Positions 62,740 through 64,000 of a DNA stretch of 64,000 nt are shown here, in pieces; the stretch's first letter is position 1, and every line of letters starts with the position of its first letter. Source of the stretch: an uncultured Bacillota bacterium (GTDB taxonomy: Bacteria; Bacillota; Clostridia; Peptostreptococcales; Anaerovoracaceae); contig CASFAX010000010.1 of the NCBI GenBank assembly GCA_949292945.1, positions 1 to 64,000 on the forward strand, in the 5' to 3' direction. The position numbers and the translations under genes were made by a program. The notes below the pieces were generated by a model that did not search any database, had not been told where the DNA came from, and saw only the letters and a list, made by a program, of their open reading frames with translations.

Positions 62740-62901
62740 CTAAAACTCCGCGTATGCGAACTTCGGCGCTGAGGCCATGCCGGCATATATCATGTATGCG
62801 TAGAGCCCTGCCATGAGCAGGAAAAACAGTCCCGTATACACCAGGTATTCCTTCGATATAAGTCCCTTAGCCTTCTGTAAAAAACCTGTAAGCCTCTTCA
62901 T
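62740..62901 (-). CDS. dltX: DltX-like small membrane protein
   Basis: 53 residues, beginning MKRLTGFLQKAKGLISKEYL inside the last codons of dltD (35-bp overlap, another frame). One membrane helix lies at about 20-40, and the C-terminus is FAYAEF, close to the FIYNEF-type end that marks DltX proteins. DltX takes part in carrying D-Ala to lipoteichoic acid together with DltB and DltD. In Bacilli dltX leads the operon; here it stands at the end, after dltD. A clear ribosome site is lacking (AAAGGA 14 nt upstream), so coupling to dltD is likely. Confidence 0.7.
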   Translation of the reverse strand: MKRLTGFLQKAKGLISKEYLVYTGLFFLLMAGLYAYMIYAGMASAPKFAYAEF

Positions 62902-64000
62902 TAATCTCTACCCATCCTTTCCCCGCCGGGTGAACGGCATCTTCCAGCCACCCGTCAGTATAATCTCTGTCGAAAAAACTGTATAGCGGCACGTCGTACC
63001 TGTCCGCAACCTCCTTAATCTGCTCCGTAAGGCCCGTGCGCTTATCTGCCGTAAATCCCGTGTAGTCGTACCACCAGCCGTTTACAGGAAGCAGTATCAG
63101 CTCCACGTCTATGTCCTGTTCCCTGCATACCTGAAGGAATATATCGAGGTCTCCGTATTCCGGAGAATCCTTCCAGAACCGTCTTGCCGTGCTGGAGTTC
63201 TTTTCCTTTTTCAGGGCCGGCTTTATGTTTTTGTTGTAAAGCCTGTCGTCCATGTGAAAGTCGTTTCCCTTTGAAATCTCCTTAAACTCCTTATCGGCCT
63301 TGGAAATTAAACCTTTCCAGTCGGGAACTCCCGATTTTGCCGTCTCCATGAACTTCCTGTAGTCCTTTTCCTCGGTAGTCTTCCACGCCGTCTTTACGTT
63401 TATGGCTTCACGCTCGCTTAAGAAAGCTTTTTTCATGGTGAAATAGGCTTTGTCCGCAGCGTTTCCACCCTTTCCCAGGAATATTTTGTCGTATCGCTTC
63501 ACGCTTTCCTGAAGAGCCGGGCTGTTGGACAGAAGTTCCTCCGACCTGTCAGCGATCTTTTTCTTCACATCATCTGACAGGTTGGGATTTTCCAGCATCG
63601 CCATGTACATGCTCTCGGAAAACCTGACGCCGTAGGCATCCTTTTCCACTCCCGGGCCGTTAAACCAGGACGGCGAAAGTATGAGAACCGCCTTCTTGCT
63701 CTTAAGCTCCGGCCCGACGGCTCCCATGGTTATGGCGTGGGACAGGCACTGGTTATACGCCGCTCCTATGCACATCACGTCCATCTTCATGGATCTGAAT
63801 ATCTCCGTAGGGTGGTAAGGAGTGTCCTTTCCGTGCTGAAACTCGGAAGAGCCCATATACATAACCGTATCGTCGTCAATATTTGCGGAAACCGCCTTAT
63901 ACGACATGTCCTTGTACGTGTTTATCCACGTTCCGAAGCCGCCTTCTTCTACGGCAACTCTCCCCGCAACGGTAAGGTGCAGTATGACGGCGCTGATTAT
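62867..64000 (-). CDS. dltD: D-alanyl-lipoteichoic acid biosynthesis protein DltD (partial, runs off the window)
   Basis: The frame is open past 64000, so the true start is outside. The visible part includes a hydrophobic N-terminal stretch, then TVMYMGSSEFQHG with the catalytic Ser, AYNQCLSHAI, LILSPSWF, and the C-terminal Asp-His region DWLEDAVHPAGKGW near the end (seen as DGWLEDAVHPAG). DltD is a membrane-anchored SGNH-type protein that acts outside the cell in moving D-Ala to lipoteichoic acid. The dltX-like gene overlaps its end; dltABC are expected beyond the window. Confidence 0.92.
   Translation of the reverse strand: MISAVILHLTVAGRVAVEEGGFGTWINTYKDMSYKAVSANIDDDTVMYMGSSEFQHGKDTPYHPTEIFRSMKMDVMCIGAAYNQCLSHAITMGAVGPELKSKKAVLILSPSWFNGPGVEKDAYGVRFSESMYMAMLENPNLSDDVKKKIADRSEELLSNSPALQESVKRYDKIFLGKGGNAADKAYFTMKKAFLSEREAINVKTAWKTTEEKDYRKFMETAKSGVPDWKGLISKADKEFKEISKGNDFHMDDRLYNKNIKPALKKEKNSSTARRFWKDSPEYGDLDIFLQVCREQDIDVELILLPVNGWWYDYTGFTADKRTGLTEQIKEVADRYDVPLYSFFDRDYTDGWLEDAVHPAGKGWVEINEEAYRFFTEG

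Noticed and set aside
1..64000. tRNA, rRNA, CRISPR array or prophage
   Set aside because: I scanned the intergenic parts and found no cloverleaf, no regularly spaced repeat-spacer array and no phage structural genes.

Overview
The window reads as the chromosome of an anaerobic Firmicute of the class Clostridia. The evidence is a complete Rnf operon (rnfCDGEAB), a B12-dependent ribonucleotide reductase (NrdJ), an AddA-type helicase-nuclease, Dlt proteins for D-alanylation of teichoic acid, cell-wall-binding type 2 (CWB2) repeats, an ornithine-racemase-family enzyme and two M55 D-aminopeptidases. A placement near Eubacteriales Family XIII (Anaerovoracaceae) is only my inference. Most genes lie on the minus strand. 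I see no rRNA, tRNA, CRISPR array or prophage.

Layout. 1-3.1 kb: a broken CWB2 surface protein. 3.2-12 kb: a D-threonine aldolase/D-serine dehydratase-like enzyme, GlnRS, a PsiE-like protein, a patatin-like lipase and AddA. 12-14.5 kb (plus strand): GpmI and a methyltransferase. 14.9-22.1 kb: a minus-strand run acyl-CoA synthetase (two fused copies) - alanine/ornithine racemase - greA - lysS, where LysRS carries an extra C-terminal tRNA-binding domain. 22.3-24.2 kb: a decay zone with a frameshifted ABC ATPase, a truncated permease, a truncated LysR gene and the start of an IS1182-type transposase. 24.3-31.6 kb: a small Cys-containing protein, BioY, DeoD and the Rnf operon. 32-44 kb: an EamA transporter, thiolase, a cluster of DUF2156 protein/SurE/sirtuin, NrdJ with an NrdR-like box in its promoter, LigA and PcrA. 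44.2-53.9 kb: a peptide-uptake locus. Here a sigma-54 type promoter drives a binding protein, DppB, DppC, DppD, DppF and a D-aminopeptidase. Beside it lie a sigma-54 activator broken by a 26-bp tandem duplication and a second D-aminopeptidase. 54.2-60 kb: an OYE-type flavoenzyme, a cobalamin riboswitch with its own promoter and terminator but no gene behind it, and two FAD proteins. 60-64 kb: a DUF308 membrane protein, a Usp protein, an apparently leaderless dinB, a small DltX-like protein and the end of dltD.

How the genes work together. Rnf couples ferredoxin oxidation to NAD+ reduction and ion pumping. The Dpp locus would import peptides and trim them with D-aminopeptidases, so amino-acid or peptide fermentation is likely. 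D-amino-acid chemistry recurs: two racemase-fold PLP enzymes, two DppA paralogs and dlt genes. NrdJ needs B12, which fits the presence of a B12 riboswitch.

The strongest non-genic signals are the orphan cobalamin riboswitch near 56.6 kb, a family of three-hairpin intergenic repeats (14.6, 33.1 and 56.9 kb) with a compensatory base change in the central stem, and a second repeat family (6.7 and 25.3 kb, in opposite orientation). Several genes are broken by small lesions (homopolymer indels, one nonsense codon, one tandem duplication). These could be real decay, phase variation or assembly error, and the sequence alone cannot decide.
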